Shown one piece after another: positions 20,055-29,305 of a DNA stretch of 64,000 nt. The position numbers and the translations under genes were made by a program. Every line of letters begins with the position of its first letter. Positions within the stretch are counted from its first letter, which is position 1. Below the pieces are notes generated by a model. It had not been told where the DNA came from. It ran no database searches and saw nothing but the letters and a program-made list of their open reading frames with translations. The stretch is from Neoalteromonas flava. Lineage in GTDB: Bacteria; Pseudomonadota; Gammaproteobacteria; Enterobacterales; Alteromonadaceae. The stretch covers positions 675,565-739,564 of the forward strand of contig NZ_PEAX01000003.1 in the NCBI RefSeq assembly GCF_002807685.1. The letters run 5' to 3'.

Positions 20055-22505
20055 ATGGCGCGATTAACAGGTTTACAGCGACTGTTTGAAGTCGGCATGA
20101 TGCTGGCTTGCACATTCGCATTCTTCTTACTTTTAGCGATTGTCTCTTTTCATCCTGCTGACCCCGGCTGGAGTCAAGTTGGTTTGCAAGCAGACGTACA
20201 AAACTGGGGCGGGGCAACGGGTGCCTGGTTTGCTGATATTTTACTCTTCTTTTTAGGCTATCTTGCGTATGTTGCTCCTATCGGCTGCGCTGTCATTGGT
20301 TGGTTTCTCTTTCAACACGTTAAAACCCTAGCGGAATTTGACTATTTAACGATTGGTTTACGGATCATTGGTTTTGTTTTATTCATGCTTGGCGCTACCA
20401 GCCTGTTAAGCCTAAACGTGGATGACTTGTACAGTTTTCCCGCTGGCGGAATGGTTGGCGATGTAATGAGCTCGGCCTTATTACCCTATTTCAATTTAGC
20501 TGGCACGACGCTTTTACTACTCTGTTTCGTGCTTACCGGCATAACGTTAATGACCGGTATCTCCTGGCTCGCCGTTATTGACGGAATAGGTAAATACGCT
20601 ATCGTATCTGCACTGGCCACGACAAAACTACCTGCTTACGCGCAGCAATTACAGTTACCACAACGATTACGCTTAGCAAAACCCCCAGAGGATAGCCCTA
20701 GCGACGTTACAATAACGCGTATGCGTGCAACGCCAGAGGATACCCCGTTACCGCAAGAGCCACACTTTGGGATTCCAGACGAAGTTTTTAGCACTGAGAG
20801 AAAAACCAATAGTGAGATCGAAGAATCTGAAGTTCCTGCTATTAGTCGTTTGGACAGTTTGAAACAGCGCTTTGGATCCCGGCGTTCAATTGACCGCGAG
20901 CACACCACAGAGAAAACCGAAAAGGAAATCGTACAACCGCCTGTTAAACAGACCGGCAATGCGGCTAATTCGCCAACCGATGCGGTCGTAGTAAAAACTG
21001 AGCCAGCAACGCCGATGCCGTCTTTTGATCTACTCGAACGGCCCGATAAACATGAAAACCCGATTTCCCCAGAAGAATTGGAGCAGGTTTCCCGGTTAGT
21101 AGAGCAAAAATTGGCCGATTTCAACATCGAAGCTAGTGTAGTAGGGGTTTATCCAGGGCCGGTTATTACCCGTTTTGAGTTAGATTTAGCGCCCGGAGTG
21201 AAGGTCAGTAAGATCACCGCGTTGTCGAAAGATCTAGCGCGCGCCATGTCGGCTATTTCGGTGCGTGTAGTAGAAGTTATCCCGGGTAAATCGGTTATCG
21301 GGCTTGAGTTACCAAATAAAAATCGGGAAATGGTACGCCTCAGTGAAGTTATTACCTGTGAGACATTCCAATCTGCCTCATCACCATTAACCATGGTGTT
21401 AGGCGCGGATATTTCGGGTAAGCCCGTCATTGTTGATTTAGCCAAAATGCCACATTTATTAGTCGCAGGAACTACGGGGTCAGGTAAGTCTGTTGGCGTT
21501 AACGTTATGATTTTGAGCTTGCTCTACAAATCTAAGCCTGAAGACGTGCGCATGATCATGATCGATCCCAAAATGCTCGAATTATCGGTGTACGAGGGTA
21601 TCCCACACTTATTGGCTGAAGTAGTTACTGATATGAAGGAAGCCGCCAACGCGTTGCGTTGGTGCGTAGGTGAGATGGAACGCCGTTACCGTTTAATGTC
21701 TGAGTTGGGAGTGCGTAACTTAAAAGGCTACAACGCTAAAATTTTAGCTGCTGTAGAAGCCGGCGAACCAATAAAGGATCCGCTTTGGAGACCTGAAGAA
21801 AGCATGCTGACCGAGGCGCCTGACTTAGAAAAATTACCATCGATTGTTGTGGTCGTTGATGAGTTCGCTGACATGATGATGATCGTCGGCAAAAAAGTAG
21901 AAGAACTTATTGCTCGGATAGCACAAAAAGCTCGAGCTGCTGGGATCCATCTTGTTCTTGCTACCCAGCGACCGTCCGTTGACGTAATCACGGGTTTGAT
22001 TAAAGCCAACATTCCCACGCGTATTGCATTTCAGGTTTCCAGCAAAATCGATTCACGTACAATTTTGGATCAACAAGGAGCTGAAGCGCTGTTAGGTGCC
22101 GGTGATATGTTGTATCTGCCCCCAGGTACAGCCGTACCAACTCGGGTTCATGGTGCGTTTGTGGATGATCACGAAGTTCACGCTGTAGTTGCTGATTGGA
22201 AACAACGTGGCGAGCCTGAATATATCGATGAAATTCTTAATGGTGAAGCCACCGCTGAGATCCTCCTGCCGGGTGAGCAAGCTGAAGGAGACGATCAGGA
22301 AATGGATGCGTTTTATGATGAGGCCGTCGCGTTCGTCACCCAGAGTCGCAAGGTTTCAGTAAGTAGTGTCCAGCGTAAATTTAGAATTGGTTACAATCGC
22401 GCGGCAAGAATTGTGGAACAAATGGAATTAAGTGGCGTCGTAAGTGCATCTGGCCATAATGGCAATAGAGAGGTGCTTGCTCCTCCGCCACCACCGAGAG
22501 ATTAG
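20055..22505 (+). CDS. ftsK: DNA translocase FtsK
   Basis: An 816-residue septal DNA pump. Four hydrophobic segments occupy roughly residues 15-185, followed by a short polar linker (about 200-330), the alpha/beta/RecA-like motor with Walker [13 protein letters not shown] and Walker [12 protein letters not shown], and a C-terminal winged-helix gamma domain ([17 protein letters not shown]) that reads KOPS sites. It is much shorter than E. coli FtsK (1329) because the linker is short, which is usual outside enterobacteria. It coordinates chromosome dimer resolution with division; lolA follows after one base. Confidence 0.96.
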   Translation: MARLTGLQRLFEVGMMLACTFAFFLLLAIVSFHPADPGWSQVGLQADVQNWGGATGAWFADILLFFLGYLAYVAPIGCAVIGWFLFQHVKTLAEFDYLTIGLRIIGFVLFMLGATSLLSLNVDDLYSFPAGGMVGDVMSSALLPYFNLAGTTLLLLCFVLTGITLMTGISWLAVIDGIGKYAIVSALATTKLPAYAQQLQLPQRLRLAKPPEDSPSDVTITRMRATPEDTPLPQEPHFGIPDEVFSTERKTNSEIEESEVPAISRLDSLKQRFGSRRSIDREHTTEKTEKEIVQPPVKQTGNAANSPTDAVVVKTEPATPMPSFDLLERPDKHENPISPEELEQVSRLVEQKLADFNIEASVVGVYPGPVITRFELDLAPGVKVSKITALSKDLARAMSAISVRVVEVIPGKSVIGLELPNKNREMVRLSEVITCETFQSASSPLTMVLGADISGKPVIVDLAKMPHLLVAGTTGSGKSVGVNVMILSLLYKSKPEDVRMIMIDPKMLELSVYEGIPHLLAEVVTDMKEAANALRWCVGEMERRYRLMSELGVRNLKGYNAKILAAVEAGEPIKDPLWRPEESMLTEAPDLEKLPSIVVVVDEFADMMMIVGKKVEELIARIAQKARAAGIHLVLATQRPSVDVITGLIKANIPTRIAFQVSSKIDSRTILDQQGAEALLGAGDMLYLPPGTAVPTRVHGAFVDDHEVHAVVADWKQRGEPEYIDEILNGEATAEILLPGEQAEGDDQEMDAFYDEAVAFVTQSRKVSVSSVQRKFRIGYNRAARIVEQMELSGVVSASGHNGNREVLAPPPPPRD

Positions 22506-22506
22506 T

Positions 22507-23118
22507 ATGTTAAAAAAGATTTTCAGTTTAGTCATTGCAACCTTGCTATGCCAATCTGCGTTGGCGGAGGATGCTAAGCAGTTATTGCGTGATAAATTGG
22601 CCAACATTGAGACTTTTCAAGCAAGCTTCAGTCAAGCTATCACTGACCAGTTGGGTAATAATGTGCACAATGCCAGTGGTAAGCTGATTACGAAACGTCC
22701 GCAGCAATTGTATTGGCATACGCAACTTCCTGACGAAGTGCTATTAGTGGCTGACGGTGACGCGGTTTGGCAAGTAGATTATTTTGTTGAACAAATCACA
22801 GTAGTTGATCAGTCGACGGCGGTCAAAGATAATCCGATGATGCTATTGGCCTCAGGTGATGATACTGACTGGAACAATGTTAGTGTTACCTTAATAGACG
22901 ATTTTTTCGTGATAGTGCCTAATCTAACAAGTGCAATTACGGAATTGAGCTTATCTTTTAGCGACAACAAGTTAGTTCAATTAACGTCTGTTGATACTCA
23001 AGGACAGCGCAGCATATTGACGTTTAATGAAATTCAGATCAATTTACCAGTAGCAAGTACACAGTTTGAAGTTGCCAATGCGGATGGGTTTGTATTGGAT
23101 GACCAGCGAAACCAGTAA
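22507..23118 (+). CDS. lolA: Outer-membrane lipoprotein carrier protein
   Basis: A 203-residue periplasmic chaperone. Starting at ATG 22507 gives a clean signal peptide (KKIFSLVIATLLCQSALA, cleaved about residue 19). The mature part has the beta-rich LolA fold with FQASFSQ, RPQQLYWHTQLPDE and the DDFF...L pattern. It ferries lipoproteins from LolCDE to LolB. An upstream in-frame start within ftsK would hide the signal peptide and is rejected. Order ftsK-lolA-rarA is conserved. Confidence 0.95.
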   Translation: MLKKIFSLVIATLLCQSALAEDAKQLLRDKLANIETFQASFSQAITDQLGNNVHNASGKLITKRPQQLYWHTQLPDEVLLVADGDAVWQVDYFVEQITVVDQSTAVKDNPMMLLASGDDTDWNNVSVTLIDDFFVIVPNLTSAITELSLSFSDNKLVQLTSVDTQGQRSILTFNEIQINLPVASTQFEVANADGFVLDDQRNQ

Positions 23119-24430
23119 CTTGTCTCTTTTTCAAGAAGTGCTGCATGCCCCCTTAGCTGCTCGAATGCGCCCACAATCGATTAACGATATTGTTGGGCAA
23201 CAGCACTTAGTTGGGGAAGGTAAGCCGTTAGCGCAGATTATTGCTCAAGCCACGCCTGTCTCTTTGATCCTTTGGGGGCCGCCTGGAACCGGTAAGACCA
23301 CTCTCGCAGAAGTCATAGCAAAACACAGCGAAGCCGATATTCAACGGGTCTCTGCAGTAACTGATGGGATCAAAGAAATTCGGAAAGCGATCGAGCAAGC
23401 GCAGCAAAATGTGGCGACAGGGATCCGAACATTACTGTTTGTTGATGAAGTACATCGTTTTAATAAATCGCAACAAGATGCTTTTTTGCCACATATTGAA
23501 TCTGGTCTAATTCAGTTTATCGGTGCCACCACTGAGAATCCCTCTTTTTCTTTGAATAATGCACTATTGTCGCGCACCCGCATGTTCGTGCTGAAACCGC
23601 TAACAGATGACGACCTCGCTAATCTCATTGCGCGTGCGATTCGGCTCTTGGCTCACGATAGAAATAAGCCATTGAGAATCGACAGTACAGCAGAAACGCA
23701 CCTGATTCGTGCGTCATCTGGTGATGCCAGGCGTTTATTGACGCAGTTAGAACTTGCCGTCCAGTTAATCGACGGTGATGAGATTGAATTATCACATGTT
23801 CAGTTAGCGCAGGGGGAGCGGAGCACTGCTTTTGATAAGCAGGGAGATTATTTTTACGATCACCTCTCTGCATTTCATAAATCCATCCGCGGATCATCTG
23901 TTGATGGTGCGTTGTTTTATTTTGCCCGATTGCTACAAGCAGGTTGTGAAGCAACAGTTATCATTCGACGGCTCTTGGCTATTGCTAGCGAGGATATCGG
24001 TAATGCCGATCCCCGCGCTATGCAAATGTGCCTAACCGCTTGGGACGTATACCATCGCGTTGGCGCGGCTGAGGGAGAACGCGCTATCGCACAGGCCGTT
24101 GTTTATTGCGCCTTGGCGGCTAAAAGTAATGCGGTCTACATTGCGTTCAAAGCGGCACAGCGCGCCGCAGAAGAAAATCCGGATGCGCCAGTACCCGCGC
24201 ATTTGCGTAACGCACCAAGCAAAATGGCTAAGTCCTTAGGTCATGGCTCGGATTATCGCTATGCACATAATGAACCTCACGCCTATGCGGCCGGTGAAAC
24301 CTATTTACCAAAAGGCATAGAAGGGGGTTTTTATCAGCCCTCAGAGCGGGGATTAGAGAAGCAACTCAAGGCCAAACAGAAATTTTTGCTGGAACTTGAT
24401 CAGCAACATAGTGAACGAGAAAACAAGTGA
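23099..24430 (+). CDS. rarA: Replication-associated recombination protein A (MgsA-type AAA+ ATPase)
   Basis: A 443-residue AAA+ clamp-loader-like ATPase. The N-terminal APLAARMRPQSINDIVGQ leads into Walker A GPPGTGKTT, Walker B LFVDEVHRFN and sensor 1 GATTENPSF; the C-terminal tetramerisation part carries IRGSSVDGALFY. It acts at stalled replication forks. I chose ATG 23099, overlapping lolA by 20 bp, because it gives MTSETSNLSLFQE, comparable to the E. coli MSNLSLDF start. Confidence 0.95.
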   Translation: MTSETSNLSLFQEVLHAPLAARMRPQSINDIVGQQHLVGEGKPLAQIIAQATPVSLILWGPPGTGKTTLAEVIAKHSEADIQRVSAVTDGIKEIRKAIEQAQQNVATGIRTLLFVDEVHRFNKSQQDAFLPHIESGLIQFIGATTENPSFSLNNALLSRTRMFVLKPLTDDDLANLIARAIRLLAHDRNKPLRIDSTAETHLIRASSGDARRLLTQLELAVQLIDGDEIELSHVQLAQGERSTAFDKQGDYFYDHLSAFHKSIRGSSVDGALFYFARLLQAGCEATVIIRRLLAIASEDIGNADPRAMQMCLTAWDVYHRVGAAEGERAIAQAVVYCALAAKSNAVYIAFKAAQRAAEENPDAPVPAHLRNAPSKMAKSLGHGSDYRYAHNEPHAYAAGETYLPKGIEGGFYQPSERGLEKQLKAKQKFLLELDQQHSERENK

Positions 24431-24798
24431 TGAATTATATGTATGTTGCGTTGGGCGGTGCTCTTGGTGCTTGCTTACGTTATTTTATCATGCTGAAGGC
24501 TGATCTTTGGTTTGGAAAAGCTATGCCCTTTGGTACACTAGCGGTCAACGTAGCAGGGTCATTTTTACTGGGTGTTTTCTACGCTGTCATGCATCAAGAG
24601 GCACCTATTGATAATCCCTACCGAGCATTTTTTGCTATTGGTCTATTAGGCGCTTTTACAACTTTCTCCACGTTTTCTTATGATACGTTGCTTTTATTGC
24701 AACAGGGTGAATGGCTAAAGGCGTTGGCTAATATTGGATTGAACGTATTTGTTTGTATTTTGGCCGCCGGCAGTGCGGTGTATTTGGTGAAAGGATAA
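24430..24798 (+). CDS. crcB: Fluoride ion channel
   Basis: A 122-residue four-helix membrane protein of the Fluc/CrcB family, which exports fluoride as a dual-topology dimer. Motifs seen are GGALGACLRY near the N-terminus, GTLAVNVAGSFLLG and GLLGAFTTFSTFS. The ATG at 24430 overlaps the rarA stop (TGATG), giving coupled translation; a GTG one codon earlier is an alternative. No fluoride riboswitch is expected inside this operon and none was seen. Confidence 0.94.
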   Translation: MNYMYVALGGALGACLRYFIMLKADLWFGKAMPFGTLAVNVAGSFLLGVFYAVMHQEAPIDNPYRAFFAIGLLGAFTTFSTFSYDTLLLLQQGEWLKALANIGLNVFVCILAAGSAVYLVKG

Positions 24799-24801
24799 TA
24801 A

Positions 24802-26094
<1,293 letters not shown>

Positions 26095-26436
26095 TCATAA
26101 ACATTTAGCGGGCTTAGGAAGGCCCGCTAGCTTAGTCGCTTGCTTAGCTGGCCCTTGTGGAAACAGGCGGTGCAGATAACGGCTATTGCCTTTTTCCGGT
26201 CCCATGGAAGCAGCCATTGCTTTAACCAGTGCGCGGATAGCTGGGCTTGTTTCATACTCAAGATAAAAATTTCGCACAAACCAAATGACTTCCCAGTGCG
26301 CGTCTGTGAGCGCTATATTATCTTCGCTAGCGATGTGATTAGCGACGTCTTCATTCCAGTCCGTAACATTTTTAAGATAGCCATTTTTATCCAATGGAAT
26401 ACGTTGGTCATTGACCGTTAGGTGGTCGGCAGTCAT
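26095..26436 (-). CDS. tusE: Sulfurtransferase TusE (DsrC family)
   Basis: A 113-residue DsrC-like protein that accepts persulfide sulfur from TusBCD and hands it to MnmA for 2-thiolation of tRNA wobble uridine. The C-terminal arm [19 protein letters not shown] carries the penultimate active cysteine C112; HWEV and [15 protein letters not shown] match E. coli TusE. The ATG at 26436 overlaps the tusB stop (ATGA), which fixes this start over an upstream GTG. Its last codons form an 8-bp stem-loop. Confidence 0.93.
   Translation of the reverse strand: MTADHLTVNDQRIPLDKNGYLKNVTDWNEDVANHIASEDNIALTDAHWEVIWFVRNFYLEYETSPAIRALVKAMAASMGPEKGNSRYLHRLFPQGPAKQATKLAGLPKPAKCL
26106..26129. other. Stem-loop at the serS/tusE convergent ends
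   Basis: TAGCGGGC pairs perfectly with GCCCGCTA around an eight-base loop. On the minus strand it encodes the last residues of TusE; on the plus strand it begins 11 bases after the serS stop. No T-run follows on either strand. It may protect or end the serS transcript where no spacer exists. Confidence 0.5.
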
Positions 26437-26693
26437 AGGGTTATACACCGTTTAGCGCGCGCAATTAACTTAGCGATGTTATCTGTAGAAATTGCTTGTT
26501 CGGGTAACAACGTTATGCCCCTGATTTGGCTGTGTTCGGCGTGAACAAAAAGTTGCGCACTGATTTTTTGATGTAAATCTGAAAAACTGAACACTGCATC
26601 TTCACACACGATAACGGTATCTTCTGCTCTTATTAGTCGCAAACTGGGGTTAACGTTAGATACTGGAAATTTACGAATAAACCAAAGGTTCAT
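26433..26693 (-). CDS. tusB: Sulfur-relay protein TusB (DsrH family)
   Basis: An 86-residue protein at the expected place between tusC and tusE. It is a divergent DsrH-like subunit: hydrophobic start LWFIRKFP, a conserved-looking [12 protein letters not shown] segment and a short C-terminal helix ending RCITL. In E. coli TusB completes the TusBCD heterohexamer that passes sulfur from TusA to TusE. It starts one base after the tusC stop and overlaps tusE by four bases. The assignment depends partly on context. Confidence 0.82.
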   Translation of the reverse strand: MNLWFIRKFPVSNVNPSLRLIRAEDTVIVCEDAVFSFSDLHQKISAQLFVHAEHSQIRGITLLPEQAISTDNIAKLIARAKRCITL

Positions 26694-26694
26694 A

Positions 26695-27051
26695 TTAGAA
26701 ACTCACGATATAATCATACTGCGATGTTAAAAGGGCCAGTTCATCGGGCGCTACTATTTTAGCGGAGTCAGGCGCGGCAGTTTGCATTACTTGATGAGCA
26801 TTTAGACTTTCAGCGCAAATATATAACTCTTCTACATCGTAAAACGGCAACACATTGAGCTGCTTACGCGGATCTTTCAATGTAAATGCTTTGCAATCAC
26901 CACTGTGGGATAGATACCGTACACCATGCTCACACAACAAAATAGAGCAGTCATGTCCATATCCGGTTGAGGCTAACGCAAAATCAATCGCATCGGCGCT
27001 GTCAGATGAGCTATAGGGCGAGTGTGTAATAATAACTAAAAGCTTGGCCAT
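26695..27051 (-). CDS. tusC: Sulfur-relay protein TusC (DsrF family)
   Basis: A 118-residue DsrE/F-fold protein. The start LLVIITHSPYSSSDSADAIDFALAS, the segment SILLCEHGVRYL and the ending SQYDYIVSF resemble TusC, whose C-terminal LxxYDxxxxF is typical. It is a structural subunit of TusBCD in the tRNA 2-thiouridine pathway. It follows tusD by one base and precedes tusB by one base, so the four genes are tightly coupled. Confidence 0.88.
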   Translation of the reverse strand: MAKLLVIITHSPYSSSDSADAIDFALASTGYGHDCSILLCEHGVRYLSHSGDCKAFTLKDPRKQLNVLPFYDVEELYICAESLNAHQVMQTAAPDSAKIVAPDELALLTSQYDYIVSF

Positions 27052-27052
27052 A

Positions 27053-27442
27053 CTAGTACTGTATTAATTGATCAACGTTATGCAGGCGAGTGAAAAACTC
27101 CCCTAAACCGACTTGCTCAAATGGCGCTATTAGATTGTGCGCTGACTGCGCATTTTGCTCTGCTAACGCAGCATCAATCACGCCTCGCTTTTCTGCAGCA
27201 GACACACAAACTAATAATGGGACTTGGTGTTGCTGAGAAAACATTGACCAAGCAGAATGAGGGTTGAACTCGTCTACCGGAGGATTGATCAAGCTATTCG
27301 CGTTGAGTACCCCAGACGCATAAAAAAACACGGATTCCACCGTGCAACCGGTTGCAATCAATCCGGTTAGAGTATTAATTGCCTCCTGCATGCGCAGCAC
27401 ATTAGAAGGAGAGCAAGTTATCAAGCAACTTATATGAGCCAT
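27053..27442 (-). CDS. tusD: Sulfurtransferase TusD (DsrE family)
   Basis: A 129-residue DsrE-family protein. The likely sulfur-accepting cysteine is in LLVCVSAAEKRGV, at the position of E. coli TusD Cys78. First gene of the tusD-tusC-tusB-tusE cluster. An intrinsic terminator lies just upstream, between it and the YccA-like gene, so the cluster either has its own promoter or lives on readthrough. Confidence 0.9.
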   Translation of the reverse strand: MAHISCLITCSPSNVLRMQEAINTLTGLIATGCTVESVFFYASGVLNANSLINPPVDEFNPHSAWSMFSQQHQVPLLVCVSAAEKRGVIDAALAEQNAQSAHNLIAPFEQVGLGEFFTRLHNVDQLIQY

Positions 27443-27450
27443 TTTTATCC

Positions 27451-27478
27451 AAAAAAAACACCCCTGACGGGGTGTTTT
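27451..27478 (-). terminator. Intrinsic terminator after the YccA-like gene
   Basis: Read on the minus strand, AACACCCC-GTCA-GGGGTGTT forms an eight-base-pair stem with a four-base loop followed by a run of T. It lies 24 bp past the YccA-like stop and 9 bp before the tusD start. Confidence 0.9.
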
Positions 27479-27501
27479 CGAAATTCATTACAACTGAACT
27501 A

Positions 27502-28170
27502 TCAGTCATCACCACCAAACGCACCCAACAAGTGTAACAGCGAAGTGAAGATATTATAAATATTCAAATACAGCGCTACAGTAGCAAGGATGTAGTTTGT
27601 TTCGCCACCATTCACGATGCGGCTTGTATCATACAAGATAAAACCTGACATTATGAAGATGATTGCTGCATTAAGTGCTAAAAACACCGCTGGGACCTGG
27701 AAGAAAATATTCGCTATCGCAGCGATAAGCACTACCACCATACCCACAACAAGAAAACCGCCTAAGAAAGAAAAGTCTTTTTTAGTGGTTAGGGCATAGG
27801 CGGAAAGTGACAAGAACACGATTGCTGTACCACCCATGGCTTGCATTATTAATGAAGGGCCATTCGCGAACCCAGCATAATAAGAGAGAATAGGTCCCAG
27901 TGAAGCGCCCAATAAACCAGTGAATAAGAAAACAAGTCCGACACCTGCAGCAGAATTTGCCTTACGATGCAGAACAAATAAAGTCACAAAAGCACCGATC
28001 ATCATGCCAAGCGATGCAAGTCGGCCTATGCCCATAGCCATTGCGACGCCAGCGCACAGTGCGCTAAATAGCAATGTCATTGATAGCAGCATGTAGGTAC
28101 TGCGCAAAACCTTATTGGTCTGTAATGCAGACTCCTGAGCTGAACTAGCATACAACGAACGTTGTTCCAT
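27502..28170 (-). CDS. yccA: Bax inhibitor-1 / YccA family membrane protein
   Basis: A 222-residue protein with about seven transmembrane helices from residue 25 on and the BI-1 signature around AINIFFQVPAVFLALNAAIIFIMSGFILYDTSRI. ATG 28170 is preceded by GGAGGG at ideal distance. E. coli YccA interacts with FtsH/HflKC and can be degraded by FtsH. In E. coli yccA is beside tusE, and here it sits beside the whole tus cluster. The symbol rests on family and neighbourhood; E. coli has other BI-1 members (YbhL, YbhM). Confidence 0.85.
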   Translation of the reverse strand: MEQRSLYASSAQESALQTNKVLRSTYMLLSMTLLFSALCAGVAMAMGIGRLASLGMMIGAFVTLFVLHRKANSAAGVGLVFLFTGLLGASLGPILSYYAGFANGPSLIMQAMGGTAIVFLSLSAYALTTKKDFSFLGGFLVVGMVVVLIAAIANIFFQVPAVFLALNAAIIFIMSGFILYDTSRIVNGGETNYILATVALYLNIYNIFTSLLHLLGAFGGDD

Positions 28171-28414
28171 TTTACCCTCCAACAGGTGTTAACGTCTTAA
28201 TTGGTTTCAGAGCCTAGAAAAGTAGACCCTGTTACTAAGACCCTTTGTAGGGTGTTTGGTTCCTTTTTTCAAGTGCTTTCCGCCGCTTAAGCAACAGTTT
28301 TCCCGAGTATTCGTCGCAATATCACTCGAACTGACCAATTACTAAGCAAACAGTTATTTTTTTTGAATTACTACTTTACAAGGCCGACGTTGATCATTAA
28401 CATTCGCAGCACTT

Positions 28415-28506
28415 GGAGAGGTGGCAGAGTCCGGTTGAATGCACCTGACTTGAAATCAGGCGAAGGGTCAAACCTTCCGGGGGTTCGAATCCCTCCCTCT
28501 CCGCCA
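28415..28506 (+). tRNA. tRNA-Ser (UGA)
   Basis: A 92-nt tRNA with acceptor stem GGAGAGG/CCTCTCC, a long variable arm, TTCGAAT T-loop and encoded CCA (28504-28506). The anticodon stem CCTGA/TCAGG encloses CTTGAAA, giving anticodon TGA at 28451-28453. It reads UCN serine codons. Confidence 0.97.
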
Positions 28507-28514
28507 AATACATT

Positions 28515-28540
28515 AAAGCCCGCTAATGCGGGCTTTTTTT
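28515..28540 (+). terminator. Intrinsic terminator of tRNA-Ser
   Basis: AGCCCGC-TAAT-GCGGGCT followed by a run of seven T, eight bases after the tRNA CCA end. Confidence 0.93.
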
Positions 28541-28660
28541 ATGTTTGTGATAAATGGGTGGTTTTTCTACTGGCAAAATTTGTTTTAGCATTTATTATTG
28601 GCTAGGTGTCGCAATTAAATTGCCTACATAATTGGTTTTACTCATAAAAAGAACGCCACA

Positions 28661-29305
28661 GTGATAAAAATTCTTTTGGTCGATGACCATGATCTTGTTC
28701 GGACGGGAATAAAAAGGATTTTAGAAGACGTCAAAGACTTTACCGTAGTAGCAGAAGCTAAAAACGGTGAGGACGCTGTATCTATCTGTCGTAAAAATGC
28801 ACCGGATGTGGTTCTGATGGATGTTAATATGCCAGGCATTGGAGGGCTTGAAGCTACTCGTCAAATAATGCGGTTAGCAGAGAACACCCGTGTTATTGGT
28901 CTTTCCATGCAGAGCGAGAGCCCGATTCCTGCAAAGGTTATGCATAACGGCGCTTTCGGCTTCTTAACTAAGGATGCCGAACCTGATGAAGTGATTACGG
29001 CGATCTATAAAGTGGCAGCAGGGCAGAAGTACCTGGCGCCAGAGATTGCGCAACAGGTGGCGCTCGGTTTCCTTGATATCAACGATATTAATCCTTTTGA
29101 GCAGCTCAGTGATCGTGAATTAGAGATCACCATGATGCTTACAAAGGGCCAAAAAGTCCCAGACATTGCCAATTATCTGAATATCAGTGCTAAAACAGTC
29201 AATACCTACCGTTATCGCATGTTTGAGAAGTTGAATGTGAAAAGTGACGTTGAACTCACCCATTTAGCCCTGCGACATAAACTTATCAGCGCTGATCAGT
29301 TTTAA
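28661..29305 (+). CDS. uvrY: Response regulator UvrY/GacA
   Basis: A 214-residue NarL-type regulator. Receiver domain about 1-120 with phospho-acceptor D54 (VVLMDVNMPG); LuxR-type helix-turn-helix about 145-205 (LSDRELEITMMLTKG...ISAKTVNTYRYRMFEKL). It is the partner of BarA/GacS and drives CsrB/CsrC-type small RNAs. The start is GTG at 28661 with only a weak ribosome site. The stop overlaps the uvrC ATG (TAATG), and the uvrY-uvrC-pgsA order is conserved with E. coli. Confidence 0.95.
   Translation: MIKILLVDDHDLVRTGIKRILEDVKDFTVVAEAKNGEDAVSICRKNAPDVVLMDVNMPGIGGLEATRQIMRLAENTRVIGLSMQSESPIPAKVMHNGAFGFLTKDAEPDEVITAIYKVAAGQKYLAPEIAQQVALGFLDINDINPFEQLSDRELEITMMLTKGQKVPDIANYLNISAKTVNTYRYRMFEKLNVKSDVELTHLALRHKLISADQF

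Noticed and set aside
22444..22506. Upstream start for lolA inside ftsK
   Set aside because: It would add 21 residues before the signal peptide and abolish normal export; ATG 22507 is right after the ftsK stop.
27060..27080. TTGATCAA near the end of tusD as an FNR or CRP half-site
   Set aside because: It lacks the four-base spacer, lies inside coding sequence and has no promoter next to it.
28239..28252. ACCCT-TTGT-AGGGT palindrome upstream of the YccA-like gene as a terminator
   Set aside because: The stem is only five base pairs and is not directly followed by a T-run on either strand.
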